Positions 35,781-44,996 of a stretch of DNA of 64,000 bases are shown here, in pieces. Below the pieces are notes generated by a model. The model worked only from the letters and a program-made list of their open reading frames with translations. It was not told where the DNA came from and made no database searches. The position numbers and the translations under genes are program-made. Each line of letters opens with the position of its first letter. Positions within the stretch are counted from its first letter, which is position 1. The stretch is from Salmonella enterica subsp. diarizonae (lineage in GTDB: Bacteria > Pseudomonadota > Gammaproteobacteria > Enterobacterales > Enterobacteriaceae). Location: positions 62,001 through 126,000 of the forward strand of contig NZ_VXJV01000005.1 in assembly GCF_008692785.1 (NCBI RefSeq), in the 5' to 3' direction.

Positions 35781-37184
35781 ATGGAGTTTGATGCATTCTT
35801 TTTAGCGAGACTCCAGTTTGCCTTTACCGTCTCTTTTCATATTATTTTCCCCGCGATTACGATTGGCTTAGCCAGTTACCTGGTGGTACTGGAAGGTTTA
35901 TGGCTAAAAACGCGTAATCCTGTCTGGCGCTCGCTCTATCAGTTCTGGCTCAAAATTTTTGCCGTCAACTTCGGGATGGGCGTGGTCTCCGGTCTGGTCA
36001 TGGCTTACCAGTTCGGAACGAACTGGAGCGGTTTTTCCCAGTTCGCCGGCAGTATCACCGGGCCTTTATTAACCTATGAAGTGCTCACCGCATTCTTCCT
36101 GGAAGCGGGATTCTTAGGCGTGATGCTTTTTGGCTGGAACAAAGTCGGGCCGGGCCTGCATTTCTTGTCTACCTGTATGGTGGCGTTGGGCACGTTAATG
36201 TCGACGTTCTGGATTCTGGCATCTAATAGCTGGATGCATACCCCGCAGGGATTTGAAATTCATAACGGTCAGGTGGTCCCGGTGGACTGGTTCGCGGTGA
36301 TTTTCAACCCGTCGTTCCCGTATCGCCTGTTGCATATGTCCGTTGCGGCGTTTTTAAGTAGCGCGATGTTTGTCGGCGCGTCCGCAGCCTGGCATTTACT
36401 GAAAGGTAACGATACGCCGGCTATCCGCCGTATGTTCTCGATGGCGTTATGGATGGCGGTCGTGGTGGCGCCCGTTCAGGCATTGATTGGCGATATGCAC
36501 GGCCTTAATACTCTGAAGCATCAGCCGGTCAAAATTGCCGCGATTGAGGGGCACTGGGAAAATACGCCCGGCGAGCCAACGCCGCTTACGCTGGTAGGTT
36601 GGCCGGATATGGAGGCGGAACGGACCCGCTATGCGCTTGAGATCCCGGCGCTGGGCAGTCTGATCCTGACGCATAGCCTGGACAAACAGGTGCCTGCGCT
36701 AAAAGATTATCCCAAAGAGGATCGCCCCAACTCTACCGTGGTGTTCTGGTCTTTCCGTATTATGGTGGGCATGGGCGTACTGATGATCTTTCTGGGGCTG
36801 GCCAGCCTGTGGCTACGCTACCGACACCGACTGTATCATTCGCGGCCCTTTATGCACTTTGCGCTGTGGATGGGGCCGTCCGGGCTTATCGCTATCCTTG
36901 CTGGATGGGTGACGACTGAAGTAGGGCGTCAGCCGTGGGTGGTCTATGGCCTGCTGCGAACGCGTGATGCGGTTTCCGCGCACAGCACCTTGCAAATGAG
37001 CATCAGTTTGCTGGCCTTCTTTGTGGTCTATTCCCTGGTCTTTGGGGTTGGCTATATTTATATGATTCGCCTTATCCAGAAAGGGCCGCAGCCGGCGGAG
37101 ACACCGACCGCTGAAACCGATGGCAGACCCGCGCGTCCTATCTCTGCCGTGGGAGAATCGCTTGAGCAGGAGAAACGCGAATGA
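35781..37184 (+). CDS. Cytochrome bd-type quinol oxidase subunit I (CioA/AppC-like)
   Basis: 467 residues, nine or so membrane segments. Heme ligand regions S-F-H-I-I-F-P (His near 19) and F-A-V-N-F-G-M-G-V-V-S-G with later G-R-Q-P-W-V-V-Y-G typical of subunit I. The quinol loop between segments VI and VII is short, as in the cyanide-insensitive (CIO) branch rather than E. coli CydA. It transfers electrons from quinol to oxygen at high affinity in the inner membrane. Overlaps the next gene by four bases. Not the housekeeping cydAB, which lies elsewhere in enterics. Confidence 0.88.
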   Translation: MEFDAFFLARLQFAFTVSFHIIFPAITIGLASYLVVLEGLWLKTRNPVWRSLYQFWLKIFAVNFGMGVVSGLVMAYQFGTNWSGFSQFAGSITGPLLTYEVLTAFFLEAGFLGVMLFGWNKVGPGLHFLSTCMVALGTLMSTFWILASNSWMHTPQGFEIHNGQVVPVDWFAVIFNPSFPYRLLHMSVAAFLSSAMFVGASAAWHLLKGNDTPAIRRMFSMALWMAVVVAPVQALIGDMHGLNTLKHQPVKIAAIEGHWENTPGEPTPLTLVGWPDMEAERTRYALEIPALGSLILTHSLDKQVPALKDYPKEDRPNSTVVFWSFRIMVGMGVLMIFLGLASLWLRYRHRLYHSRPFMHFALWMGPSGLIAILAGWVTTEVGRQPWVVYGLLRTRDAVSAHSTLQMSISLLAFFVVYSLVFGVGYIYMIRLIQKGPQPAETPTAETDGRPARPISAVGESLEQEKRE

Positions 37185-38191
37185 CCATCGATCTTCCGGT
37201 TATCTGGTTTGCTATTATCGTGTTCGCCACGCTGATGTATATCGTGATGGATGGTTTCGATCTGGGCGTCGGTATCCTGTTTCCGTTTATTCGTGATAAA
37301 CACGATCGCGATGTCATGGTGAACTCGGTCGCGCCGATATGGGACGGTAACGAAACCTGGCTGGTGCTGGGCGGGGCCGGGCTTTTTGGCGCGTTTCCGT
37401 TGGCTTATGCCGTCATCGCCGACGCGCTGACTATCCCGCTGGTGGTTATGCTGCTTGGTCTTATCTTCCGCGGCGTCGCTTTTGAATTCCGTTTTAAAGC
37501 TACCGAGTCGCATCGCGCTTTCTGGGATAAATCCTTTATCGTTGGGTCAATCCTGGCAACCTTTGCCCAGGGGGTTGTGGTGGGCGCGGTGGTGAGCGGT
37601 TTTCAGGTGGAAGGGCGAGCCTTTAGCGGTTCGCAGCTTGACTGGTTGACGCCGTTTAACCTGTTCTGCGGCGTCGGTCTGGTCGTCACCTACGCGCTGC
37701 TGGGCGCTACCTGGCTGATTATGAAAAGCGAAGATCCGCTACATAGCCGGATGTGCGCGCTGTCGCGCCCGTTGTTGATCATCTTGTTGCTGGTGATGGG
37801 GGGCGTCAGCGTGTGGACGCCGTTCACCCACGACGATATCGCCGAGCGCTGGTTCACACTGCCCAATTTATACTACTTCCTGCCGGTGCCTGTGCTGGTG
37901 TTGGCTTTTAGCGTCTGGCTATGGCGCAGCGTGAAAAAACCAGAATCCCATGCGCGTCCATTTATTCTCACGCTAGGATTGATTTTTCTGGGGTTCAGCG
38001 GGTTAGGCATCAGTATTTGGCCGAATATTATTCCACCGGATATTTCGCTGTATGCCGCCGCCTCGCCGCCGCAAAGTCAACGCTTTATGCTGGTTGGGGC
38101 GCTGATAATCATCCCGATTATTCTGGCTTATACCTTCTGGAGCTACTACGTCTTCCGTGGAAAAGTGCGACATGGAGAGGGATATCACTGA
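37181..38191 (+). CDS. Cytochrome bd-type quinol oxidase subunit II (CioB/AppB-like)
   Basis: 336 residues, eight membrane segments. Starts M-T-I-D-L-P-V-I-W-F-A-I-I and has the subunit II signature M-D-G-F-D-L-G-V-G and W-D-G-N-E-T-W-L-V-L-G-G. It pairs with the preceding subunit I; the start overlaps its stop by four bases. The stop overlaps the next small gene by three (TGATG), so all three are translationally coupled. No frameshift or missing motif. Confidence 0.9.
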   Translation: MTIDLPVIWFAIIVFATLMYIVMDGFDLGVGILFPFIRDKHDRDVMVNSVAPIWDGNETWLVLGGAGLFGAFPLAYAVIADALTIPLVVMLLGLIFRGVAFEFRFKATESHRAFWDKSFIVGSILATFAQGVVVGAVVSGFQVEGRAFSGSQLDWLTPFNLFCGVGLVVTYALLGATWLIMKSEDPLHSRMCALSRPLLIILLLVMGGVSVWTPFTHDDIAERWFTLPNLYYFLPVPVLVLAFSVWLWRSVKKPESHARPFILTLGLIFLGFSGLGISIWPNIIPPDISLYAAASPPQSQRFMLVGALIIIPIILAYTFWSYYVFRGKVRHGEGYH

Positions 38192-38322
38192 TGGTTAAAG
38201 TGAAAAAATGGTCGCGGCGAGTCGTATGGATGGTCGCGATATGGTGCGCCAGCGTACTTCTGCTGGCGGGCGTTGGAATGTTGTTCAGACTGCTCATGAC
38301 CTCCGCGGGGTTTCGTTCCTGA
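38191..38322 (+). CDS. Small bd-oxidase subunit, DUF2474-like
   Basis: 43 residues. Basic N-terminus (V-K-V-K-K-W-S-R-R) followed by one membrane segment (W-M-V-A-I-W-C-A-S-V-L-L-L-A-G-V-G) and a short tail. Same size and place as CydX or DUF2474 proteins that stabilise the heme site of bd oxidases. Its ATG shares a base with the preceding TGA. A strong terminator follows. Confidence 0.75.
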   Translation: MVKVKKWSRRVVWMVAIWCASVLLLAGVGMLFRLLMTSAGFRS

Positions 38323-38335
38323 CTGATACCACCCG

Positions 38336-38366
38336 GACGCGCTTTCGTCTCTGGCGAAAGCGCGTC
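38336..38366 (+). terminator. Terminator of the bd-oxidase operon
   Basis: Perfect 12-bp stem (38336-38347 with 38355-38366), seven-base loop, then a short T run. It begins 14 bases past the small-subunit stop. Confidence 0.85.
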
Positions 38367-38431
38367 TTTATCGACAGATCGGCGTTTATCGATCACGTTT
38401 GCTCGCCTTATCTCTCCCTTTAATAGCGGTT

Positions 38432-38450
38432 GATAATTATTCTCATCTTT
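38432..38450 (+). promoter_or_regulatory. Fur-box-like site upstream of the AraC regulator
   Basis: The 19 bases starting GATAATTATTCTCATC match the Fur consensus (GATAATGATAATCATTATC) at 13 of 19 positions by hand count. It lies about 80 bases upstream of the start at 38529. This would tie the regulator to iron status, fitting the downstream siderophore receptor. Confidence 0.55.
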
Positions 38451-38528
38451 ATTGTCGTTCCCGTGCTGCAGTGATATGGTTACAGAGTAGCTAATGCTTT
38501 GGTATAACGCAGATAAACGGTATTGATA

Positions 38529-39533
38529 ATGTCTCCGATCTCCTGTCACTCTTCCGCATCCCCGGCGATGAAAAAGATCTTTTCCGTCAGCGACTTCATC
38601 GCGTTTGGCGAGCGGTATGGCATTGATTACCGCTTCCCGGCGTTACCGCAGTATACGCAGAGTAGTCCCGTACTTCATGGTGATATCGAAGAGATAGCGC
38701 TTCCCGGCGGGATTTGCATTACACGCTCGGATGTTCACGTGTTACAACCCTATGAAACCACCTCTCGCCATAGTAGTCCTCTGTATATGCTGGTAGTGCT
38801 GGAAGGTAACGTTGCGCTGGCGGTAAATGAGCAGACCTTTTTGCTGAGCGCGGGGATGGCGTTTTGCTCGCACCTTAGCGAGCAGCAGACGATGCGCGCT
38901 CATCACGACGCAGACAGTAAATTACGCACCTTATCGCTGGGAATGTACCCGGACGGCGGATGGCGGGAGCATTTGCCTGGCTCGCTGGCAGACGAGTGGG
39001 AAAATAGCGCTGCTTCTGCGATGGTCTGGCAGGTGCCGGAGTTTCTTCTTTCGGGGCTACGCTATGCGCAGCAGCCCGGACATCATGCTGCGTCACGCCA
39101 GTTAATGCTGGAAGGCATCATGCTGCAATTGCTGGGCTATGCGCTAAATCTATGTCAGCCCGAAAAGCAAAAATGCGGACTTCCCGTCACTGGTGAATAT
39201 CAACGGCTGGAGCTCATTCGGCGTTTACTGGAACAGACGCCGGAAAAAGCATACACGCTGAACGAACTGGCGCGTCGGGCGGCAATGAGTCCGAGTAGCC
39301 TGCGGTGTAAATTTCGCCATGCCTATGGTTGTACCGTGTTTGATTATCTGCGCGATTGCCGCCTGGCGCGCGCGCGTCGTTATCTGATGGAGGGATACAG
39401 CGTGCAGCAGGCAGCCTGGATGTCAGGCTATCAACATGCCACAAACTTTGCGACGGCATTTCGTCGGCGTTATGGCTGCTCGCCCGGCGAACTGCGTGAC
39501 GCTTCCCTGACGTCGTCCCGACACTGTGCGTAA
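38529..39533 (+). CDS. AraC-family regulator, presumed activator of foxA
   Basis: 334 residues from the ATG at 38529 (an ATG at 38568, M-K-K-I-F-S-V, is an alternative start). The N-terminal ~220 residues have no clear family. The C-terminal 100 residues are a standard double helix-turn-helix: Y-T-L-N-E-L-A-R-R-A-A-M-S-P-S-S-L-R-C-K-F, then G-Y-Q-H-A-T-N-F-A-T-A-F-R-R-R-Y-G-C-S-P. PchR-type AraC regulators respond to ferric siderophores, and the adjacent ferrioxamine receptor and a Fur-like site upstream support the same role. Direct target control is inferred. Confidence 0.8.
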   Translation: MSPISCHSSASPAMKKIFSVSDFIAFGERYGIDYRFPALPQYTQSSPVLHGDIEEIALPGGICITRSDVHVLQPYETTSRHSSPLYMLVVLEGNVALAVNEQTFLLSAGMAFCSHLSEQQTMRAHHDADSKLRTLSLGMYPDGGWREHLPGSLADEWENSAASAMVWQVPEFLLSGLRYAQQPGHHAASRQLMLEGIMLQLLGYALNLCQPEKQKCGLPVTGEYQRLELIRRLLEQTPEKAYTLNELARRAAMSPSSLRCKFRHAYGCTVFDYLRDCRLARARRYLMEGYSVQQAAWMSGYQHATNFATAFRRRYGCSPGELRDASLTSSRHCA

Positions 39534-39653
39534 CGTGCCCCGCCAGAGCGGTAATATCCGCCGCTAACCCGGTTTTCTGCCTCTTTTTATGATTTTTTAT
39601 CATTGCGCATAGGCAATCTGGCGTTACGCATAGTGATTCATCACCTCTAAAGG

Positions 39654-39672
39654 GTAATAATTCTTATTTACA
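39654..39672 (+). promoter_or_regulatory. Fur-box-like site upstream of foxA
   Basis: Nineteen bases starting GGTAATAATTCTTATT match the Fur consensus at about 12 of 19 positions and lie 26 bases before the foxA ATG. A-T richness here makes chance matches possible. Confidence 0.45.
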
Positions 39673-39697
39673 ATAAGAGATACCTTTGGAGATGTTC

Positions 39698-41788
39698 ATG
39701 TTTGCGACAACGCGTATAGCGCTATTGATAGGCGGAACTATCGGCGGCGCGACTTTTCCTCTTTTTGCCCAGGAAACAACAAAAAATGATACGGTCATTG
39801 TCACCTCGCCCGTACAGAGTGGCGCGACCAAGTTGGCGACGCCAGATATTGAAACGCCGCAGTCGGTATCCATTATTACCCGCCAGCAGTTTGAAGAGCA
39901 GGGCGCAACCAGCGTGCGTCAGGCGGTCAGCTACACCCCAGGTGTATACAGTAACCAGATAGGCGCCTCTAACCGCTTTGATTACATTGTATTGCGTGGT
40001 TTTTCGGACGGTAGTCTGGATAACGTCTATCTCGACGGGTTAAAAATGATGGGCGACACCAATTCGCACAGTTCGTTGGTGGTTGACCCTTGGTTTCTGG
40101 AGGATATTGAGGTGGTACGCGGCCCGGCGTCCGTTCTGTATGGACGTTCATCGCCAGGCGGCATTGTCGCGCTGACGTCGCGAAAACCGGCGTTTGATGC
40201 CGGGGGAGAGGTGAAGCTGTTTGCCGGCAATAACAACCAGCGCGGGGCGGCTTTTGATGTGACCGGCCCTCTGGATGACAATGAACGTGTGGCGGCGCGT
40301 CTTAGCGGCATGACACGTTACGCCGATTCGCAGTTTACCCTCTTGAAAGAGGAACGCTATGCGCTGATGCCGAGCCTGACCTGGCGAATTACCGATCGGA
40401 CGCGTCTTGAGCTTATGGCCTATCTGCACCGTGATCCGCAAGGCGGTAGCCACTCCGGATTACCTTATCAAGGCACGGTTGTACCTTATAACGGCGGAAA
40501 AATTTCTAACACCTTCTTTGAAGGTGAAGATGACTACGACAAATACGATCGCCGTGAAAATATGGTGGGTTATAACATCGAGCATCTGTTCGATAACGGC
40601 TGGTCGGTACGGCAAAAATTGCGTTATCTGCATACTAAAGTGGCGTTAAATCAGGTCTATGCCGCAGGTTGGTTGAATGAAACGGCGCTGAATCGCGGCT
40701 ATTCCGGCTCCGGGGAGAAAATGTCGGCTATCGCGCTGGATAATCAGCTCGACGGCAGCGTGGATACCGGGGAGATTAACCATCGTCTGCTGGTGGGGAT
40801 CGATTATCAGGATCGCAGCAATCATACCACTGGCTATTATGGCGCGTTTCCGCCGATTGACGCTTTCAACCCCGTTTATGGCGCTCAGCCGGATTACATT
40901 ACGTTGTACAGCCGTGAAAAACATAAGTTGCGGCAGACTGGATACTATTTACAGGATCAGATGTCATGGGATCGCTGGCGTTTTACGTTGGGCGGCCGTT
41001 ACGATCGGGTCAGTGTGTCTAATATCGACAAACTTCATGATTCACGCAGCGATCTCGATAAAAACAACGTCAGTACCCGTGCCGCGTTGCTTTATCTGTT
41101 CGACAATGGCGTCGCCCCCTATCTCAGTTATTCTACCGCGTTTACGCCAACCAGCTTCGCCGACGAAAACGGCAATGTGCTGGAACCGATGAAAGGCAAG
41201 CAGTGGGAGGCGGGGGTAAAATACGAACCGCTGGGGTGGAACAGCCAGTTTAGCGCCGCCGTGTATCGTATTAACCAGACAAATATCGCGACCAAAGAAG
41301 AACCTACCGATCCGTACCGTTCGATTGGTGAAATTGAGTCTAAAGGGGTTGAACTGGAGGCCATTAGCCATTTGTCGGATAGCGTCCGTTTGCAGGCGGC
41401 GTATACCTATACTGATATCCGTTATAAGAAAAGTAGCCCGCAAGAGCAGGGTAAGCGCGCGGTTTATGCTCCACGGAATCAGGCCAGCGCCTGGCTAAGC
41501 TACGATGTGAAAAGCGGTCTGTTAGAGGGGCTGACTTTGGGCTCCGGCATCCGGTACGTCAACGGCGTGACCAGCGATCGCCTGAATACTCATACGTTGC
41601 CGTCCTATACACTGGTCGATATGGTGGTAGGGTATGATTTATCCAGCATTGGGTTAAATGGCTTAAGCGCCCAGCTCAACGTAAATAACCTGACGGACAA
41701 ACGTTATGTCGCTGCCTGTAATTCGCTCTCTTATTGTTATTTTGGCGCCGAGCGTAGCATTGTAGGCAGCGTTTCATGGGCGTTTTGA
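39698..41788 (+). CDS. foxA: FoxA, TonB-dependent ferrioxamine receptor
   Basis: 696 residues from the ATG at 39698, preceded by TTTGGAG; earlier in-frame starts (39686 TTG, 39692 ATG) are too close to the ribosome site. Signal peptide ends P-L-F-A. TonB box-like D-T-V-I-V-T at the mature start, a plug domain (S-V-S-I-I-T-R-Q-Q-F, then V-R-G-P-A-S-V-L-Y-G at about 120-135) and a 22-strand barrel to a final G-S-V-S-W-A-F. It takes up iron-loaded hydroxamate siderophores such as ferrioxamine across the outer membrane. By memory, gene order (AraC regulator, foxA, yahN) is that of Typhimurium. Confidence 0.9.
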   Translation: MFATTRIALLIGGTIGGATFPLFAQETTKNDTVIVTSPVQSGATKLATPDIETPQSVSIITRQQFEEQGATSVRQAVSYTPGVYSNQIGASNRFDYIVLRGFSDGSLDNVYLDGLKMMGDTNSHSSLVVDPWFLEDIEVVRGPASVLYGRSSPGGIVALTSRKPAFDAGGEVKLFAGNNNQRGAAFDVTGPLDDNERVAARLSGMTRYADSQFTLLKEERYALMPSLTWRITDRTRLELMAYLHRDPQGGSHSGLPYQGTVVPYNGGKISNTFFEGEDDYDKYDRRENMVGYNIEHLFDNGWSVRQKLRYLHTKVALNQVYAAGWLNETALNRGYSGSGEKMSAIALDNQLDGSVDTGEINHRLLVGIDYQDRSNHTTGYYGAFPPIDAFNPVYGAQPDYITLYSREKHKLRQTGYYLQDQMSWDRWRFTLGGRYDRVSVSNIDKLHDSRSDLDKNNVSTRAALLYLFDNGVAPYLSYSTAFTPTSFADENGNVLEPMKGKQWEAGVKYEPLGWNSQFSAAVYRINQTNIATKEEPTDPYRSIGEIESKGVELEAISHLSDSVRLQAAYTYTDIRYKKSSPQEQGKRAVYAPRNQASAWLSYDVKSGLLEGLTLGSGIRYVNGVTSDRLNTHTLPSYTLVDMVVGYDLSSIGLNGLSAQLNVNNLTDKRYVAACNSLSYCYFGAERSIVGSVSWAF

Positions 41789-41801
41789 TAACGCTTATTG
41801 T

Positions 41802-41821
41802 CCGGTAGCAAACGCTACCGG
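41802..41821. terminator. Bidirectional terminator between foxA and yahN
   Basis: Perfect 8-bp GC-rich stem (41802-41809 with 41814-41821) and four-base loop, between convergent genes whose stops lie 13 bases to the left (foxA) and at 41829 (yahN). Confidence 0.7.
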
Positions 41822-41828
41822 GCAAGCA

Positions 41829-42461
41829 TTAGCGGTGCGTCACGCCTTCATAGAGAAGTCTGAGCGCAAACATCCCGATAATGGCGCCGATAACACGACT
41901 GGCAATGCGCTGTATTCGCCCATAAGCACGGCGGACTGCGGGGAGCGAAAAGGCCTGGCTGAGAAAAATACGCCAGATAACGGATGACAGCACAATCCCG
42001 GCCCAGGCCATTAACCTTGCCCATGTGGGCGTTTCTGCGCTAAGCGTTACGGAAAAAATACTGATAAAAAACAGTACGGTTTGCGGATTAGATAAATCTG
42101 TCATTAATCCCCGGCGAAAGAAAATCGTCCACGGGGCGGCAATCGGTGCCTGGAGCGTGCTCATTTGCGGCGTCGCCTGGTGGCGAATACTGTTCCAGGC
42201 GAACCATAATAAATAGGTGCCGCCGACAATTTTGATAAGAGAAAATACCGCTTCGCACTGCGTAATGAGCGTCGCCAAACCGAAAAGCCCCAGCCCGGAA
42301 TAAAAGGCGTCTCCCGTGGCGACGCCCAGGCCGGTTATTACCCCCGCCCGGCGTCCTGATGCGAGGCTGGTTTGCACCACCACAAACAGATTTGCGCCGG
42401 GATTAAAAAAGGTTAATACAAACAGACTGACGGTAAGCACAACGGCATGAAACGGCTCCAT
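41829..42461 (-). CDS. yahN: YahN, LysE/RhtB-family amino-acid exporter
   Basis: 210 residues from the ATG at 42461; the frame runs to a TTG at 42485. Six hydrophobic segments. LysE-family features: F-F-N-P-G-A-N-L-F-V-V-V near residue 20, S-G-R-R-A-G-V-I-T-G-L-G-V-A-T-G-D, and D-L-S-N-P-Q-T-V-L-F-F. These proteins export neutral or basic amino acids or homoserine-type compounds. The match to E. coli YahN is close from memory. Convergent with foxA. Confidence 0.88.
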   Translation of the reverse strand: MEPFHAVVLTVSLFVLTFFNPGANLFVVVQTSLASGRRAGVITGLGVATGDAFYSGLGLFGLATLITQCEAVFSLIKIVGGTYLLWFAWNSIRHQATPQMSTLQAPIAAPWTIFFRRGLMTDLSNPQTVLFFISIFSVTLSAETPTWARLMAWAGIVLSSVIWRIFLSQAFSLPAVRRAYGRIQRIASRVIGAIIGMFALRLLYEGVTHR

Positions 42462-42693
42462 AGACAACTCTTCCCTTAGCCTCAAGAAATAACGTTCATC
42501 TTATTAATAGTCAAACCAGACGATTGCGAGTGAGATCACAAAGCAGTAGCATTTTTAATGCGCGTAGTTACGCCGACAGAAGGGAGGCTGACTGGATTTT
42601 TCCAGCAATCTACACTACTTATTTAATCAGTCCGAACGGCATTTTTGTTCTGATAAAGCGATGATGGCGTAATAATAAAACGAGGGTTTTGCT

Positions 42694-42969
42694 ATGAAAA
42701 CTGGCTACAAGGTTATGCTTGGCGCATTAGCGTTTGTCGTGACAAACGTCTATGCCGCAGAAATGATGAAAAAAACGGACTTTGATAAAGTCGCTTCGGA
42801 ATACACGAAAATTGGCACTATTTCTACCACCGGGGAAATGTCGCCGCTGGACGCCAGAGAAGATTTAATTAAAAAGGCGGATGAAAAAGGGGCGGATGTA
42901 GTGGTGCTGACGTCCGGACAGACAGAAAATAAAATTCATGGTACGGCTGATATTTATAAAAAGAAATAA
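42694..42969 (+). CDS. yahO: YahO, periplasmic DUF1471 protein
   Basis: 91 residues with a signal peptide ending V-Y-A-A. The mature part is the YhcN/BhsA-type (DUF1471) fold: [14 protein letters not shown], then [20 protein letters not shown] clear intrinsic terminator follows. Divergent from yahN with 232 bases between. Stress-related roles are known for the family; specific function unclear. Confidence 0.9.
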   Translation: MKTGYKVMLGALAFVVTNVYAAEMMKKTDFDKVASEYTKIGTISTTGEMSPLDAREDLIKKADEKGADVVVLTSGQTENKIHGTADIYKKK

Positions 42970-42985
42970 AAGCGTTGCATCATCA

Positions 42986-43016
42986 AAATACCCGCCTGGG
43001 TTTCCGGCGGGTATTT
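42986..43016 (+). terminator. Terminator of yahO
   Basis: Perfect 11-bp stem (42986-42996 with 43006-43016), nine-base loop, followed by a T run. Confidence 0.9.
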
Positions 43017-43105
43017 TTTATTCCTGGCAACCGGTATCCGTTTTGCCGGATGACGGCCTGCAGTAAACGTAGCGCTATCAGGCGTTCAGGACATTGTCAT
43101 TTGTC

Positions 43106-44731
43106 TTAATTACCCGACTGGTTTTTGGCACATGCTTTTAAACGACGCCAAAGGGTGGTGCGGCTAATCCCCAGATAACGCGCCGCAGCAGTCTTATCGC
43201 CATTAAAGCGCGCCAGCACATCCTGCAACGTGAGTGCATCCACGATTGAAGGCGTCAGTTCTGCTGTATTCACCATAAGTTCAGGTAATAATTGCCGCAT
43301 AAATTGCCTGTCCAGCGTTGGCGCGGGGTCGACGCTTAAAAAAAGCGCCAGGCGCTCCATCATATTACGCAGTTCGCGAATATTACCGGGCCAGCGCCAG
43401 GCCAGCAATAGCGGCTGACACTGCGTCAATCCATGACGTACCGATTCGGTAAACGGAATTTCTATCGCCGCCAGCGACTGTTTTAAAAAGCTTTCCGCCA
43501 GCGGCAAAATATCAGCCTGCCGCTCGCGCAAAGGAGGAAGCGTCAGGCGTAGAATACTCAGGCGGTAAAATAGATCGGTACGAAAACGTCCTTGCACTAT
43601 CTCCCGATCCAGATCGCAATGTGTAGCGCTGATCACCCGGACATCCACCGGGATCGGCTGGTGTCCGCCGACGCGAGTGACGGCTTTTTCCTCCAGTACG
43701 CGCAAGAGTCGGGTTTGTAACGGCAAGGGCATTTCGCCGATTTCATCCAGAAACAGCGTGCCGCCGTGCGCGATTTCAAACAGCCCCGCCCGGCCTCCTC
43801 GTCGTGAACCGGTAAACGCGCCCTCTTCATAACCAAACAGTTCCGCTTCCAGCAACGATTCGGTAATCGCGCCGCAATTGACGGCGACAAAGGGAGGGGA
43901 TGGCTTATTCTGACGGTGAGGCAGGCGGTGAAAAAACGTCTGGTGAATCGCCTGCGCCGCCAGCTCTTTCCCGGTCCCCGTCTCCCCCTGAATCAGCACT
44001 GCCGCACGGGAGCGGGCATAGAGTGTAATCATCTGGCGGACCTGCTCCATTTGCGGCGAATGGCCTCGTATATCGCCCAGTTCATACCGGGTTTGTAATC
44101 CCTTGCCGGACGGATAATCAACGCGCTGGCGCCGTGTCAGACGGGTCATATCCAGCGCATCATGGAAGGCCTGACGAACGGTCGCCGCGGAATAAATAAA
44201 GATGGCGGTCATTCCCGCCTCTTCCGCCAGATCGGTAATTAATCCCGCCCCGACGACAGCCTCAATACCGTTGGCCTTAAGTTCGTTAATTTGCCCGCGC
44301 GCGTCCTCTTCGGTGATATAGCTTCGCTGTTCAAGACAGAGGTGAAACGTTTTCTGAAAGGCAAGTAAAGCCGGAATGGTCTCCTGATAGGTCACGATGC
44401 CGATAGATGAGGTGAGCTTTCCCGCTTTCGCCAACGCCTGTAACACATCGAATCCGCTGGGCTTGATGAGGATCACCGGTATTGACAGGCGACTTTTTAA
44501 ATAGGCGCCGTTAGAACCCGCCGCGATAATCGCGTCGCAGCGCTCGGTCACCAGTTTTTTGCGAATGTAGGTCACCGCCTTTTCAAAGCCGAGTTGAATA
44601 GGCGTGATGGTCGCCAGATGATCGAATTCCAGACTGATATCCCGAAACAGTTCGAACAGACGCGTTACGGAGACCGTCCAGATCACCGGTTTATCGCTAT
44701 TATCGCGCGGAGCGCTGTGGGCAGTCGTCAT
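43106..44731 (-). CDS. prpR: PrpR, sigma-54 activator of propionate catabolism
   Basis: 541 residues. N-terminal PrpR_N ligand domain (about 1-200) that senses 2-methylcitrate. AAA+ domain with Walker [10 protein letters not shown] (about 246-254), the sigma-54 contact motif G-A-F-T-G-S (about 305-310), [12 protein letters not shown] (Walker B), and a C-terminal Fis-type helix-turn-helix ([16 protein letters not shown]). It activates prpBCDE in the opposite direction from a shared 265-base region that holds palindromic sites and a sigma-54 promoter. All key motifs are intact. Confidence 0.95.
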   Translation of the reverse strand: MTTAHSAPRDNSDKPVIWTVSVTRLFELFRDISLEFDHLATITPIQLGFEKAVTYIRKKLVTERCDAIIAAGSNGAYLKSRLSIPVILIKPSGFDVLQALAKAGKLTSSIGIVTYQETIPALLAFQKTFHLCLEQRSYITEEDARGQINELKANGIEAVVGAGLITDLAEEAGMTAIFIYSAATVRQAFHDALDMTRLTRRQRVDYPSGKGLQTRYELGDIRGHSPQMEQVRQMITLYARSRAAVLIQGETGTGKELAAQAIHQTFFHRLPHRQNKPSPPFVAVNCGAITESLLEAELFGYEEGAFTGSRRGGRAGLFEIAHGGTLFLDEIGEMPLPLQTRLLRVLEEKAVTRVGGHQPIPVDVRVISATHCDLDREIVQGRFRTDLFYRLSILRLTLPPLRERQADILPLAESFLKQSLAAIEIPFTESVRHGLTQCQPLLLAWRWPGNIRELRNMMERLALFLSVDPAPTLDRQFMRQLLPELMVNTAELTPSIVDALTLQDVLARFNGDKTAAARYLGISRTTLWRRLKACAKNQSGN

Positions 44732-44775
44732 CGCAGTAGGTTCATCTTTAAGGGGCGAGTTTTTGTTTTAAACAT

Positions 44776-44822
44776 GTTTCATGAATGTTGCAATGAAACG
44801 GAACGATTCGTTCCATGAAACG
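44776..44822. promoter_or_regulatory. Palindromic upstream activator sites for PrpR
   Basis: An inverted repeat GTTTCAT (44776-44782) with ATGAAAC (44793-44799) is directly followed by a second palindrome, GGAACGA (44800-44806), one base, TCGTTCC (44808-44814), and another ATGAAAC. The dense symmetric sites about 120-160 bases before the sigma-54 promoter suit a tandem dimer activator. Binding by PrpR is inferred. Confidence 0.7.
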
Positions 44823-44933
44823 TTAGCTGACACGTTTTTCTTTTTCCTTAATCGCGCCTATTCATAACAGGGATTGCTGTAATTATCTGTTTTTAAATCT
44901 CATTGTATTTAATTTTCTCGCTGCCTCTTTGCC

Positions 44934-44949
44934 TGGCATAGCCTTTGCT
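44934..44949 (+). promoter_or_regulatory. Sigma-54 promoter of prpBCDE
   Basis: TGGCATAGCCTTTGCT matches the -24/-12 consensus: GG at 44935-44936 and GC at 44947-44948, ten bases apart. It lies 48 bases before the prpB start and downstream of the PrpR sites. Confidence 0.9.
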
Positions 44950-44996
44950 TTGGTTAATATATCTTGAGTAACAATTTACTAACATGAGGATCGAAT

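Noticed and set aside
38118-38549. 143-codon minus-strand frame across the oxidase small-subunit end
   Set aside because: Spans a strong terminator and opposes three coupled genes.
43021-43105. REP-like sequence between yahO and prpR
   Set aside because: Some REP-like words (GCCGGATGACGGC) but the palindrome is poor; left out as a separate feature.
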